Assembly (NCBI GenBank): GCA_028717865.1
Contig: JAQUMZ010000085.1
Coordinates: 1 to 9,210, forward strand
Origin: Elusimicrobiota bacterium
GTDB lineage: Bacteria > Elusimicrobiota > Elusimicrobia > UBA1565 > UBA9628
Length of the DNA: 9,210 nucleotides
Reading direction: 5' to 3'
In this document: positions 1 through 6,865 of the stretch, piece by piece
How positions within the stretch are numbered: the first letter of the stretch is position 1
How the letters are laid out: every line of letters begins with the position of its first letter
Program-made: the position numbers and the translations under genes
Notes under the pieces: generated by a model
What the model saw: the letters and a program-made list of their open reading frames with translations, nothing else
Told to the model about the DNA's origin: nothing
Databases searched by the model: none

Positions 1-1
1 G

Positions 2-1138
2 GTAATACTGATTTACCTGGGGATGCAGTGCTACGCTTTCTCCTGGACGATCCGGAGCTTCCCCGCGCTCGGCCTCAACGTCAACGCCGCGCGCGCGGCC
101 GCGGCGCTGCTGGCGGCGAGCTTCCCCTTGTCGCTGTATTGGCTGCGTCTGCGCCCGGGGTCGTGGACCTGCGCCTTCGCCTACGTTTCCTGCCTATGGC
201 TGGGCATCGCTTTCGTCTGGGCGTCCTGGGCCGCGCTGGCCGACCTCTGTGCCGGGGCCGCGCGCCTCGTAGGCGCCGCGCAGCGGTTGCGGGCGCCGAT
301 AGCCCCGGCCGCGGCGGCGCTGGCCGCGGCCTGCATCGCCTGGTCCCTGCTCAACGCCGCGCGCCTGCCCCGCGTCCACGACCTGGAGCTCGAGCTCGCG
401 AACCTGCCTCCGGAGCTCGACGGCTTCACCGTGGTCGAGCTATCCGATATCCATCTCGGGCTTTCCCTCTCGCCGGAGCGCTTCGCGCGCATCGTGGAGC
501 GCGCCTCGGCGCTCGACGCCGACGTGATCGTGTTGGCGGGCGACATCTTGGACGCCGGCATGGACGGCCAGGCCGAGGCGGCGCGCATCGGCGCCGGGCT
601 CAAGGCCCGGCGGGGGGTCTTCGCCGTGCTGGGCAACCACGAGTTCTACCACGGCGCGGCGGAGTCGACGCGGACCTTCCAGGCCATGGGGGCCCGGGTG
701 CTGAGGGGGGAGGTCGCCGTCCTGCCCGGGGGGCTGCAGATCGCGGGCGTCGACGACATCCGGACCGCCCGTATTTCCCGAACCGAGGTGGACCGGCTGC
801 TGGCCGGCCTCGATCCCGGCCGGCCCTCGCTTTTCCTGTCCCATCAGCCGCTCGACTTCGAGGTCGCGGCGGCGCGGGGCGTCGGGCTCATGCTCTCGGG
901 GCACACCCACCACGGGCAGATATTTCCCTTTGGCTTGGTGACCAGGATTTTTTATCGTTACGTGCGGGGCCTGTTCCGGCGGGAGGGCTCGTGGCTTTAC
1001 GTAGGCGCGGGAGCGGGGCATTGGGGGCCGCCCATGCGGCTGCTTTCGCGCTCGGAGATCGTCCGCGTGCGCCTGCGCGCGCCTCAGCGGCCGGCCGACC
1101 AGGCCAGGCGCACGCGCCCCGCGGCGTCCGGGTCGTAG
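2..1138 (+). CDS. Membrane-anchored calcineurin-like metallophosphoesterase (5' partial)
   Basis: This is a metal-dependent phosphohydrolase of the calcineurin-like superfamily, in the membrane-bound YkuE-like style; the substrate is unknown. Numbering from the Met at 23, all the family's metal-binding blocks are visible: SDIH (D142, H144), AGD (D174), GNHE (N205, H206), SHQP (H274) and GHTHHGQ (H294, H296). About four hydrophobic segments precede the catalytic domain: one spanning the window edge, then roughly residues 22-42, 49-74 and 95-112, so it is probably an inner-membrane protein. The frame is open to the first base and reads V-I-L-I-Y-L-G before Met23. That looks like part of a membrane helix, so the true start is probably upstream and the gene is cut by the window. 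The conserved domain ends near residue 352. The last 19 residues are Arg/Pro-rich and lie over the 3' end of the convergent neighbour. The family call is secure; the start is not. Confidence 0.9.
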   Translation, partial: VILIYLGMQCYAFSWTIRSFPALGLNVNAARAAAALLAASFPLSLYWLRLRPGSWTCAFAYVSCLWLGIAFVWASWAALADLCAGAARLVGAAQRLRAPIAPAAAALAAACIAWSLLNAARLPRVHDLELELANLPPELDGFTVVELSDIHLGLSLSPERFARIVERASALDADVIVLAGDILDAGMDGQAEAARIGAGLKARRGVFAVLGNHEFYHGAAESTRTFQAMGARVLRGEVAVLPGGLQIAGVDDIRTARISRTEVDRLLAGLDPGRPSLFLSHQPLDFEVAAARGVGLMLSGHTHHGQIFPFGLVTRIFYRYVRGLFRREGSWLYVGAGAGHWGPPMRLLSRSEIVRVRLRAPQRPADQARRTRPAASGS

Positions 1139-1938
1139 AGCCGGACCATGGAGCCGGAGTCCCGGCGGCGCAGAAGGTCGGCCTGGCCCTCGCGGCCGGC
1201 CGGGGCGAAGCCGGACTTGGCCAAAAGACCTTGCAGCATGGCCCGCAGGGTCGCCGGTCCTTCCTCGGGATTCGGCGGGAAGGAGGCCTCCCAGGAACCG
1301 GCGCCGCCGTCGCCCGCGCCCACGCAGACCTCGCAGACGGGCAGAGGGGAAAGGGCCTCGATCAGGGCGTCCTCGACGCGAGGCTCCAGCAGGACCGGCC
1401 ACTGGGTGAGCGCGTCGGCCAGTACGGCGAGGCCCGAGCTCTCGGCCGTCCAAGCGCTCCAGCGCAGGCGCAGGCCGCTGTAGTCGGGCCGCCCGCTCCA
1501 GGGGAAGGGCCCCCGGACGTCCACGGATTGCGAGACGCCGCCCCCGGCGGCCGCGAAGGAGAAGCCTCCGGCCGTCTCGCGGGAATTGAAGCCCTGGCTC
1601 CCGAGCAGGTCGCGCAGCCGGCCGGAGACCTCCTCCGGCGCGCCCGGCCAGCCGGTCTCGCCCAGACGCCAGGACACGGACTGCTTGCCGCCTTCCCGCC
1701 TCCAGACGAGGTCGAGCCGCAGGCGGTTGACCGGCCGCCACAGCAGCAGGGCGCGCAGCGCCTCGGGCGCGGGCAGGTCGGGGCGCAGGCCGCGCCCGGA
1801 GAGCAGGGCCGCGAAGCCTTCGTCGCCGCCGGCGCGCGCGGCCGCGAGCACGCGTCCCAACGGGGTTTGCGGATCCTGCGGCGGCGCGACGCCGGCGCAG
1901 CCGCAGAGCAGCGCCGCGGCGGCAAGGAGGCGAAGCAT
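1084..1938 (-). CDS. Candidate lipoprotein of unknown function with internal repeat
   Basis: I do not recognise this 284-residue protein. It begins with a short hydrophobic segment (residues 4-13) and a lipobox-like L-C-G-C with the candidate lipidated cysteine at position 14. The signal is shorter than usual, so lipoprotein status is probable, not certain. Two stretches, about 73-161 and 201-282, look alike. Each has strand-like sequence, an acidic PEE, an amphipathic helix with a Leu-rich core ending in QGF or SGF, more strands, and a closing basic-Leu-x-W-S-A (LRLRWSA and VRLAWSA). The region between them contains a helical linker. Two cysteines (202, 205) sit just before the second unit. 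The start at 1938 has no Shine-Dalgarno sequence, but a TATCCT box lies 6 nt upstream on the minus strand, so the mRNA may be leaderless. The gene is divergent from the efflux operon and convergent with, and overlapping, the phosphoesterase gene. Codon use matches its neighbours. Confidence 0.75.
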   Translation of the reverse strand: MLRLLAAAALLCGCAGVAPPQDPQTPLGRVLAAARAGGDEGFAALLSGRGLRPDLPAPEALRALLLWRPVNRLRLDLVWRREGGKQSVSWRLGETGWPGAPEEVSGRLRDLLGSQGFNSRETAGGFSFAAAGGGVSQSVDVRGPFPWSGRPDYSGLRLRWSAWTAESSGLAVLADALTQWPVLLEPRVEDALIEALSPLPVCEVCVGAGDGGAGSWEASFPPNPEEGPATLRAMLQGLLAKSGFAPAGREGQADLLRRRDSGSMVRLYDPDAAGRVRLAWSAGR

Positions 1939-1944
1939 GCGTTG

Positions 1945-1950
1945 AGGATA
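1945..1950 (-). promoter_or_regulatory. Possible -10 box of the lipoprotein gene
   Basis: On the minus strand TATCCT (4 of 6 matches to TATAAT) ends 6 nt before the ATG at 1938-1936. No convincing -35 is present at 16-18 nt. It overlaps a short inverted repeat, TTGA (1942-1945) with TCAA (1951-1954). This is weak and rests mainly on similarity to the other start regions in the window. Confidence 0.3.
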
Positions 1951-1984
1951 TCAAATCGGCGGGCGGCCCGAGACCGCATTTTCC

Positions 1985-1990
1985 TATAAT
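1985..1990 (+). promoter_or_regulatory. Consensus -10 box of the efflux operon
   Basis: A perfect TATAAT lies in the 61-bp divergent gap and ends 9 nt before the ATG at 2000. A start site 6-8 nt downstream would give a leader of only about 2-4 nt, so the first message would be effectively leaderless. This agrees with the lack of a Shine-Dalgarno sequence. The -35 position (around 1962-1967, GGCGGC) shows no TTGACA-like match, so an activator or another upstream contact may be needed. Confidence 0.55.
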
Positions 1991-1999
1991 GAACGCACG

Positions 2000-3241
2000 A
2001 TGCTCGCCTTTCTGCTTGGAGCGCTCCTGCTTCCCGCGGCCGCGGCCGCGCCCCAACCGCTGACTTTGGACTCCGCCTACGCGGCCGCGCTCAAGTGGAG
2101 CGAGATCCTGGCCCAGCAGGGGGAGACCGCCGCCCAGCTGCAGGCCCGCGTCGAAGAGCTGCGGTCCTACGTCTTGCCCCAGCTCGGCCTCGCCGGCTCG
2201 GAGATCGTCCAGCATACCCCCGCCTCGGTCAGCGGCTTGTCCTCCGGCCAGCGCTCGCGCGAGACCGCGCAGCTTACCCTGCACCAGACCCTCTTCACCG
2301 GCTTGCGCGACTACCTCGCGGTCCGCCAGGCCAAGGCGCAGGCGGCGGGGGCCGAATTGGCCCTGGCGCGGGCGCGCCAGCTGCTCTACGGCGACGTGGC
2401 CCAGGCCTATCTCAACCTGCTTTCGGTGCGCCACCAGGCGGCCATCCAGCTGGAAATCCTGCGCACCACGGACGACCTGATCCGGGAATTGCGCCAGCGC
2501 CAGAAGCTCGGACGTTCGCGGGTCAGCGAAGTCCTGGCGGCCGAGTCCCAGCGCGCGCAGGTGGCGGCCCAGGTGGAGAGCGCGCGCCTGGCCGAGGCCG
2601 GGGCCCGGCTGCTGCTGCGCTTCCTCACCGGCATAGACGAGGACGTCGAGCTCGCGGAACTCCCCCTTCCCGATGCGCCGCTCCTGGAGCCGCACCTGGA
2701 CGCGAGCCAGCGCCGCCCGGACGTCGAGCAGGCCCGGCAGGCCGCGCGGGCCGCGCGGCTCGGCGTTCCCATCGCCGCGCGCCAGCGCTGGCCCCTGATC
2801 GATCTCGACGGCAACTATTACCTGCACCGGCCCCCGCCCCAGGATCCCATCAAGTGGGACGTCACCTTCTCTCTGGCCCTGCCGCTCTATCAGGGCGGCC
2901 GCATCCGGGCCCAGGTCCGCGAGGCCGAGGCGGCGGGCCGCTCGTCCGAATACGCCCTGGTCCAGGTCCGGCGCCAGGCCGACCTGGACGTGCGCACGGC
3001 CCATAGCGCCCTCGCGGCTTCGCTCTCCGTGGTCTCGGCTCTCGTCGAGGCGGCCCGCACGGCCGCCGAGAGCGCCGCGGCCCAGACCAAGGACTATCGC
3101 GCCGGCCTGGTGACCAATCTCGACGTTCTGGGGGCCCTGAACGTCCTGGAACAGGCCCAGCTCGGCCTGGACCAGTCGCGCATGCAGGCCCGGCTGGCCC
3201 GGGCCCAGCTCGGCGTGGCCTCCGGGCTTCTGGAGAAATAG
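2000..3241 (+). CDS. TolC-family outer-membrane efflux channel
   Basis: This is the outer-membrane factor of a tripartite exporter, a trimeric beta-barrel with an alpha-helical periplasmic tunnel. The 413-residue length is typical of the OEP family. A signal peptide (residues 1-17, LLL core, then PAAAAA) has a likely cut before PQP. The family's two-fold pattern is visible. Each half has Ala/Gln/Leu/Arg-rich heptad helices (about 22-60 and 105-210; 240-262 and 300-413) and an outer-membrane strand region (about 61-100, and 266-296, where the sequence alternates hydrophobic residues and ends LALPLYQGGR). The RRPDVEQA stretch at 238-245 and the LVTNLDVL stretch at 370-377 are characteristic of these channels. 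The start at 2000 is chosen because it gives a clean signal peptide and sits just after a TATAAT box. The stop is followed after 2 nt by the RND pump gene, so the two are clearly one operon. Substrate is not predictable. No adaptor gene accompanies it. Confidence 0.92.
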   Translation: MLAFLLGALLLPAAAAAPQPLTLDSAYAAALKWSEILAQQGETAAQLQARVEELRSYVLPQLGLAGSEIVQHTPASVSGLSSGQRSRETAQLTLHQTLFTGLRDYLAVRQAKAQAAGAELALARARQLLYGDVAQAYLNLLSVRHQAAIQLEILRTTDDLIRELRQRQKLGRSRVSEVLAAESQRAQVAAQVESARLAEAGARLLLRFLTGIDEDVELAELPLPDAPLLEPHLDASQRRPDVEQARQAARAARLGVPIAARQRWPLIDLDGNYYLHRPPPQDPIKWDVTFSLALPLYQGGRIRAQVREAEAAGRSSEYALVQVRRQADLDVRTAHSALAASLSVVSALVEAARTAAESAAAQTKDYRAGLVTNLDVLGALNVLEQAQLGLDQSRMQARLARAQLGVASGLLEK

Positions 3242-3243
3242 CC

Positions 3244-6200
3244 ATGACGCTTTCCGACATCTCGATCAAGAATCCGGTCTTCGCCTGGATGCTCATGCTG
3301 GGGCTGATGGTTTTCGGCTGGATCGGCTTCTCGCGCATGGGCGTGAGCGCCATGCCCGACGTGGATTTCCCCGTGGTGAGCGTCTCCCTGACCTGGGAGG
3401 GCGCCGCGCCCGAGATCATGGAGGCCGAGGTCGTCGACGTCGTGGAGGACGCCATCACCAGCGTCCAGGGCGTGCGCGAGATCACCAGCACATCGCGGCG
3501 CGGCGCGGCCACGGTCTCGGCCGAGTTCGAGCTCGACCGCGACATCGACGTGGCCCTCCAGGAGGTCCAGACCAAGGTCGCCCAGGCTCAGCGCCACCTG
3601 CCCCGCGAGCTCGACCCGCCGGTGGTGACCAAGACCAACCCCGAGGACCAGCCCATCCTGTGGCTGGCCCTCTCCGGGAACCGGCCCCTCAAGGAGATGA
3701 TGCTTTTCGCCGAGAACCGCCTCAAGAACCGCTTCCAGACCATCTCGGGCGTGGGCGAGGTGTTCATGGGCGGCCTGGCCGAGCGCAACCTGCGCGTGTG
3801 GCTCGACGCCGAGGCCATGGCCCGCAAGCAGATCACGGCCGAGGACGTCATGGCGGCCATCGGGCGCGAGCACGCCGAGATCCCGGCCGGGCAGATCGAG
3901 ACCCCCGCCCGGGAGTTCACGGTCCGCACCCTGGGGGAGATCTCCGACCCCGAGCAGTTCGGGCGGCTCCTGATCACCCAGCGCGGGGGCGAGCGCATAT
4001 ACGTGCCCATCCCCCTGCGGGAGGTGGCCCGCATCGAGGACGGGCTGGAGGACGTTCGCCGCATCGCCCGGGCCCAGGGCGAGCGCGCCGTGGGCATGGG
4101 CATACGCAAGCAGCGCGGGTGCAACGCCGTGGCGGTCGCGGCGCGCGTCGTCGAGCGTCTGTACCAGGAGCGCAAGTTCCTACCCGCGGGCATGCACCTC
4201 GACGTCAACTTCGACTCCACGCGTTTCATCAAGGACGCCGTCCACGAGCTCAACTTCAACCTGATCCTGTCCGCCATCCTGACCTCCCTGGTCTGCTGGG
4301 CCTTCCTGGGCTCATGGACCTCGACGGTGAACATCCTGTTGGCCATTCCCACCTCCATCCTGGGCACCTTCCTGGCCATCTATTTTCTGGGATTTACGCT
4401 CAACACCTTTACCCTCCTGGCCTTGACCCTGGCCATCGGGATCGTGGTCGACGACGCCATCATGGTGCTGGAGAACATCGTCCGCCGCCAGGAAGAGGGG
4501 GAGGACCGCATGACCGCGGCCGTGCTCGGCGCGCGGCAGATCACCTTCGCGGCCGTGGCCGCCACCGTGGCCATCCTGGCCATTTTCATACCGGTGGTGT
4601 TCATGAAGGGCATCATCGGCCGCTTCTTCTTCCAATTCGGGGTCACGCTCTCGGCGGCGGTAATGCTCTCGCTTTTGGAAGCCCTCACCCTGGCGCCCAT
4701 GCGCTGTTCCCAGTTCCTGAGGGTCGGCGAGCGGCACAATCCCTTGACCGTGGCGGTGGAGCGTTCGTTCGCCCGGCTGGCGGCTTTCTACCGGCGGTCC
4801 TTGTCCTGGTGCCTGGCGCGGCGCTGGGGCGTGCTGGCCGCGGGTTTGGGGATATTCTTGCTTTCCCTGCTGCCGGTCCTGCGCCTGCGCAAGGAGTTCG
4901 TGCCCTCCCAGGATCAGGGCGTCTTCATGCTGCGGCTGCAGACTCCGGTGGGGTCCTCCCTGGACCTGACCGACGAAAGGCTCCAGCAGGCCGGCCGCTG
5001 GCTGATGTCCCAGCCCGCGGTGGAGCGCTATTTCGGCTCGGCCGGGGGCATGGGCGCAAGCGGCGAGGTCAGCTCCGGCATGATGTTCGTGACCATGAAG
5101 CGGCCCGAGGACCGCCCGCGCGGGCCCGGAGGCCGCCGCATGACCCAGGCCGCCTTGATGAGCCTGACCCGCAAGGAGCTCAACAAAATCCCCGACCTCA
5201 AGGCCGTGGTCATGGATCCCTCCCAGGCGGGGTTCTCCTCCTCGCGGGGCTTCCCCATCGAACTCACGGTGCGGGGCCCGGATTGGGACACCCTGACCCG
5301 GTCCGCGACGCGGCTCAAGGAGAGGCTGGAGCAGTCGGGAGAGGTCATAGACGTGGACACCGACTACCGGACCGGCATGCCCGAGGTTCGGGTATACCCT
5401 GACCGGGACGCCGCCTACGCCCACGGCGTCTCCATCGCCTCCATCGGCACGGTGATCAACGCCATGGTCGGCGGCGTGCGCAGCGGGCTGTTCACCGCGG
5501 ACGGCCGGCGTTACGACGTCCGGGTCCGCGCCGAGCCGCGCTACCGGCTTTCATCGGAGGACATAAAGAAGTTCTTCGTGCGCAACAACCGCGGCGAGAT
5601 GATCCGCCTCTCCGACGTGGTCCGCATCGAGCAGAGGCCCTCGCTGCTCTCGGTGACGCGCAAGGACCGCGAGCGCGCCATCGGCATATTCGCCAACGTG
5701 GCGCCGGGCAAGTCCCAGGCCGCGGTCATAGAGCGCGTGGGCGAACTGGCCCGGGCGACGCTGCCCGAGGGCTACCGGATAGTGTTCTCGGGCTCCTCGC
5801 AGACTTTCAAGGAATCGTTCGACAGCCTTATCATGGCCCTGTTGCTCGGCATCCTGGTGGCCTACATGGTGCTGGGGTCGCAGTTCAACAGCTTCGTGCA
5901 TCCCTTCACGGTGCTGCTGGCCCTGCCCTTCAGCCTTTCCGGAGCCTTCTTCGCCCTGTGGATCACGGGCAAGAGCCTCAACGTTTATTCCATGATCGGG
6001 TTGATCCTGCTCATGGGCATCGTGAAGAAGAACTCGATTCTGCTCGTGGACTTCACGAACAAGCGCCGGCGCGAGGGGCTGGACGTGGGCCCGGCGCTGC
6101 TCGACGCCTGCCCCATGCGCCTGCGCCCCATCCTGATGACGTCGCTGGCCACCATCGCCGCGGCCTTGCCTCCGGCCCTGGCCTGGGGTCCCGGCGCCGA

Positions 6201-6390
6201 GGCCCGCATACCCATGGCCTTGGCCGTCATCGGCGGGGTGTCCGTTTCCACGATGCTGACCCTTTTCGTCGTGCCCTGCGCCTACAGCGTGCTGGCCCGC
6301 TTGGAGAGGCGCGCAGCCGGCGTGCGGCGCGCCGTCCCGAACGAGGCGGCCGTGCGGGAGCTTCCTTGCGAGGTCGAGGTTTCTTCTTAA
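3244..6390 (+). CDS. RND efflux transporter, HAE1/AcrB-like inner-membrane pump
   Basis: This is a proton-driven inner-membrane pump that exports substrates through a TolC-type channel. The 1048-residue length matches AcrB/MexB. Hydrophobic segments fit the 12-helix plan: TM1 about 12-30, TM2-6 between 338 and 485, TM7 about 527-546, and TM8-12 between 860 and 1018, with two large periplasmic loops. The proton relay is complete: D403 and D404 in TM4 (GIVVDDAIMVLEN), K929 in TM10 (GIVKKNSILLVDF) and T966 in TM11 (RPILMTS), matching AcrB D407, D408, K940 and T978. The N-terminal MPDVDFPVV block is also typical. The sequence lacks features that would mark it as a metal (CzcA/CusA) pump, so HAE1-type drug, lipid or metabolite export is most likely; the substrate is unknown. 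The start has a good Shine-Dalgarno sequence, GGAG at 3232-3235, 8 nt upstream, placed inside the end of the channel gene. The cytoplasmic tail after residue 1018 is charged and unremarkable. Confidence 0.95.
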   Translation: MTLSDISIKNPVFAWMLMLGLMVFGWIGFSRMGVSAMPDVDFPVVSVSLTWEGAAPEIMEAEVVDVVEDAITSVQGVREITSTSRRGAATVSAEFELDRDIDVALQEVQTKVAQAQRHLPRELDPPVVTKTNPEDQPILWLALSGNRPLKEMMLFAENRLKNRFQTISGVGEVFMGGLAERNLRVWLDAEAMARKQITAEDVMAAIGREHAEIPAGQIETPAREFTVRTLGEISDPEQFGRLLITQRGGERIYVPIPLREVARIEDGLEDVRRIARAQGERAVGMGIRKQRGCNAVAVAARVVERLYQERKFLPAGMHLDVNFDSTRFIKDAVHELNFNLILSAILTSLVCWAFLGSWTSTVNILLAIPTSILGTFLAIYFLGFTLNTFTLLALTLAIGIVVDDAIMVLENIVRRQEEGEDRMTAAVLGARQITFAAVAATVAILAIFIPVVFMKGIIGRFFFQFGVTLSAAVMLSLLEALTLAPMRCSQFLRVGERHNPLTVAVERSFARLAAFYRRSLSWCLARRWGVLAAGLGIFLLSLLPVLRLRKEFVPSQDQGVFMLRLQTPVGSSLDLTDERLQQAGRWLMSQPAVERYFGSAGGMGASGEVSSGMMFVTMKRPEDRPRGPGGRRMTQAALMSLTRKELNKIPDLKAVVMDPSQAGFSSSRGFPIELTVRGPDWDTLTRSATRLKERLEQSGEVIDVDTDYRTGMPEVRVYPDRDAAYAHGVSIASIGTVINAMVGGVRSGLFTADGRRYDVRVRAEPRYRLSSEDIKKFFVRNNRGEMIRLSDVVRIEQRPSLLSVTRKDRERAIGIFANVAPGKSQAAVIERVGELARATLPEGYRIVFSGSSQTFKESFDSLIMALLLGILVAYMVLGSQFNSFVHPFTVLLALPFSLSGAFFALWITGKSLNVYSMIGLILLMGIVKKNSILLVDFTNKRRREGLDVGPALLDACPMRLRPILMTSLATIAAALPPALAWGPGAEARIPMALAVIGGVSVSTMLTLFVVPCAYSVLARLERRAAGVRRAVPNEAAVRELPCEVEVSS

Positions 6391-6422
6391 AAGCGGCTTG
6401 ACGCCGGGATCGCGCCGCGCCG

Positions 6423-6431
6423 TGGTATGAT
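6423..6431 (+). promoter_or_regulatory. Extended -10 promoter before the DUF4404-like gene
   Basis: TG-G-TATGAT forms an extended -10 element (5 of 6 matches plus the upstream TG). A TTGACG occurs at 6398-6403, but the 22-nt spacer is too long for a classical -35, so the extended -10 may act alone. Transcription would start near 6438, right at the ribosome-binding site of the next gene. It offers that gene a promoter separate from the RND operon, although read-through from 6390 is also possible because I see no strong terminator in between. Confidence 0.45.
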
Positions 6432-6446
6432 GGGAATGGAGGGCAC

Positions 6447-6776
6447 ATGCTCGAAGATACTATCCGCAGGATCGAGGAGACCATCAAGGCGGGCGGCCTT
6501 GACGCCAAGCGTCAGGCGGAATTGCTGGCTCTGCTGGCCGCGCTCAAGAGCGAACTCCAAGGGCTGGAGCGCACCAGCCGGGATTCGGCCCGCAGCATCG
6601 CGGGGCTGGCGGGCGTGGCCGCGCACGAGGCGCTGCGCAGGGAAAAGCCGGAGGGGCTTTTGTCGCACTCCATCCGGGGGCTGTCCCTGTCGGTCGAAGG
6701 GCTGGAAGCCTCGCATCCCAGGCTCGTGGACACCGTCAATTCGCTGTGCTTGATGTTGTCCAACATGGGGATTTGA
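6447..6776 (+). CDS. DUF4404-like small protein
   Basis: This 109-residue, probably cytoplasmic protein has no signal peptide or membrane segment. Residues 1-45 form a charged, Leu-rich helix consistent with a coiled coil. The C-terminal 25 residues, with LEASHP at 86-91 and ending LSNMGI at 104-109, match what I recall of the DUF4404 family, whose members also end in an acidic-x-x-HP block and a terminal NMGI. The biochemical function of that family is unknown. The middle part, about 46-80, is less familiar. The start is well supported by GGAGG at 6438-6442, 4 nt before the ATG. It sits 56 nt after the RND gene and 89 nt before the response regulator, with its own probable promoter, so it may be only loosely tied to either. 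Confidence 0.75.
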   Translation: MLEDTIRRIEETIKAGGLDAKRQAELLALLAALKSELQGLERTSRDSARSIAGLAGVAAHEALRREKPEGLLSHSIRGLSLSVEGLEASHPRLVDTVNSLCLMLSNMGI

Positions 6777-6790
6777 GGCCCGGCGCCCGG

Positions 6791-6816
6791 CGACCGGAAA
6801 AGACGACCAGAAAAGA
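6791..6816 (+). repeat. Tandem 13-bp direct repeat, candidate activator site
   Basis: Two 13-nt units, CGACCGGAAAAGA (6791-6803) and CGACCAGAAAAGA (6804-6816), differ by one base and abut exactly. They end 1 nt before the TTGACG -35 box of the response regulator gene. Direct repeats adjacent to or overlapping a -35 box are a typical binding arrangement for OmpR/PhoB-type regulators, so this could be an autoregulatory operator. The repeat itself is read directly; its role is inferred. Confidence 0.6.
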
Positions 6817-6817
6817 G

Positions 6818-6847
6818 TTGACGGGGCCGCGCCTAAATTACCATAGT
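6818..6847 (+). promoter_or_regulatory. Probable sigma-70-type promoter of the response regulator
   Basis: TTGACG (6818-6823, 5 of 6 to TTGACA) is followed after 18 nt by CATAGT (6842-6847, 4 of 6 to TATAAT). Transcription would begin near 6854, giving a leader of about 12 nt before the ATG at 6866, with no Shine-Dalgarno sequence. The tandem repeat lies directly upstream. This is the only start region in the window with both boxes near standard spacing. Confidence 0.55.
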
Positions 6848-6865
6848 GTATGCCGCAATTCCGTC

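Noticed and set aside
28..1989. Long open plus-strand frame (653 codons) beginning beside the phosphoesterase
   Set aside because: It is out of frame with the clear metallophosphoesterase motifs, then antisense to the lipoprotein gene; low-complexity Arg/Ala/Gly composition.
440..3004. Very long open frame on the minus strand (854 codons)
   Set aside because: It runs antisense to the phosphoesterase and the TolC gene and overlaps the lipoprotein gene in another frame. The translation is Arg/Gly/Pro-rich with no recognisable domain, as expected for a high-GC shadow frame.
3660..5402. Open plus-strand frame (580 codons) inside the RND gene
   Set aside because: It is a +1-frame shadow of a fully intact RND transporter; Arg/Gly/Pro/His-rich with no domain.
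4312..5424. Minus-strand open frame (370 codons) inside the RND gene
   Set aside because: Antisense to conserved pump sequence, His/Gln/Gly-rich, no motif or start signal.
6391..6425. Terminator between the RND gene and the DUF4404-like gene
   Set aside because: Only scattered short GC complementarity and no T-run; nothing that would form a stable intrinsic terminator.
6398..6431. Classical -35/-10 promoter TTGACG...TATGAT
   Set aside because: The 22-nt spacer is too long for normal sigma-70 recognition; only the extended -10 part is kept.
6746..6865. Upstream in-frame extension of the response regulator
   Set aside because: It would read through the end of the DUF4404-like gene, the tandem repeat and the promoter; the receiver domain begins cleanly at 6866.
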